Assembly: GCA_017999235.1 (NCBI GenBank)
Contig: JAGOBN010000332.1
Coordinates: 1-5,294 of the forward strand
Source of the DNA: Anaerolineales bacterium
GTDB taxonomy: Bacteria; Chloroflexota; Anaerolineae; Anaerolineales; UBA6663
Length of the DNA stretch: 5,294 nt
Direction of reading: 5' to 3'
The position numbers were made by a program, and so were the translations under genes. Each line of letters starts with the position of its first letter. The first letter of the stretch is position 1. The notes below the pieces were generated by a model, which saw only the letters and a list, made by a program, of their open reading frames with translations, was not told where the DNA came from and did not search any database. Positions 5,082-5,294 of this stretch are shown here, piece by piece.

Positions 5082-5294
5082 TTACCCTAACGCTTCCAGC
5101 AGCTGGCGCAGGATGGTCTTGGGATCGCCGACCACAGCCTCATCCGCCGCCGCTAAAAGCGGCGCGGCGGCGTTGGCGTGGATGGCGATCACCCGCCGGG
5201 CGCGGGCGAGGGCGGCGTTGTGGATGGTATCCCCCCGGATGCCGAACGCCAGGTAGAGGTCGGGCGCCACTTCCTGGGCGGTGACCGCAACCAC
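5082..5294 (-). CDS. etfA: Electron transfer flavoprotein alpha subunit-like, C-terminal fragment (starts beyond window)
   Basis: The last 70 codons of a gene that continues past the right edge are visible. The segment VAPDLYLAFGI (residues 9-19 of the fragment), then ARRVIAIHANAAAPLLAAADEAVVGD and a C-terminal helix, match the FAD-binding C-terminal domain of ETF alpha (FixB). That subunit pairs with ETF beta to carry electrons from acyl-CoA dehydrogenases to the quinone pool. Two normally conserved loops differ: the usual GISGAIQH reads GIRGDTIH, and the usual INKDPEAP reads IHANAAAP. Both contact FAD in characterised ETFs, so this may be a divergent ETF-like subunit. The GTG at the very edge is not taken as the real start, since the family is about 310 residues long. 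An etfB partner would be expected upstream, outside the window. Confidence 0.77.
   Translation of the reverse strand: MVAVTAQEVAPDLYLAFGIRGDTIHNAALARARRVIAIHANAAAPLLAAADEAVVGDPKTILRQLLEALG

Noticed and set aside
3975..5090. A 371-codon plus-strand open frame opposite the hydrolase gene, and similar long plus-strand frames (2715-3665, 1628-2323, 554-1267)
   Set aside because: They lie antisense to genes with clear catalytic motifs. Their products are Arg/Gln/His/Gly-rich with no recognisable domain, which is typical of the reverse frame of GC-rich genes.

Overview
All seven protein-coding genes lie on the minus strand, so the window is read right to left. The DNA is GC-rich, with strong use of GCC/GGC/CTG codons. 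One gene encodes a secreted protein with a 'VYLPAIYR' segment followed by a Thr/Pro linker (TPTPTATPTPTATP). That architecture is common in surface proteins of Chloroflexota (Anaerolineae and relatives), and this is my best guess for the source. It rests on protein style rather than a marker gene, so confidence is moderate.

Layout in transcription order: (1) The 3' end of a gene for an electron transfer flavoprotein alpha-like subunit (5294-5082), closed by a perfect 12-bp inverted repeat (5012-5040). (2) An alpha/beta hydrolase (5000-4119) with Asp rather than Ser at the nucleophile elbow. (3) A secreted or surface protein (4109-3504) coupled to the hydrolase by a Shine-Dalgarno that overlaps the hydrolase stop codon. 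(4) A HAD-family pyrimidine 5'-nucleotidase-like phosphatase (3482-2826). (5) An ADP-ribosylglycohydrolase of the DraG/ARH family (2821-1868), 4 nt downstream. (6) A 99-residue single-pass membrane protein with a short coiled coil (1864-1565), 3 nt downstream. (7) A CorA-type divalent cation channel (1507-539), whose leader carries six copies of a degenerate 7-bp tandem repeat. (8) The first 158 codons of a FabG-like short-chain dehydrogenase (474 to the window edge), which has its own TATAAT -10 element and Shine-Dalgarno.

The tight spacing from the hydrolase to the small membrane protein (gaps of 9, 21, 4 and 3 nt) suggests one transcript. corA may be its last gene, and fabG starts a new unit. 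The HAD phosphatase and ADP-ribosylglycohydrolase form a plausible nucleotide or ADP-ribose processing pair, but no substrate can be read from the sequence. I found no RNA gene, insertion sequence, CRISPR array or defence system. No intergenic stretch exceeds about 80 nt. The points most worth a second look are the Asp-nucleophile hydrolase, the hairpin immediately before its start, the repeated GGCCGGCC palindrome, the heptamer array, and the low-GC domain of the secreted protein.
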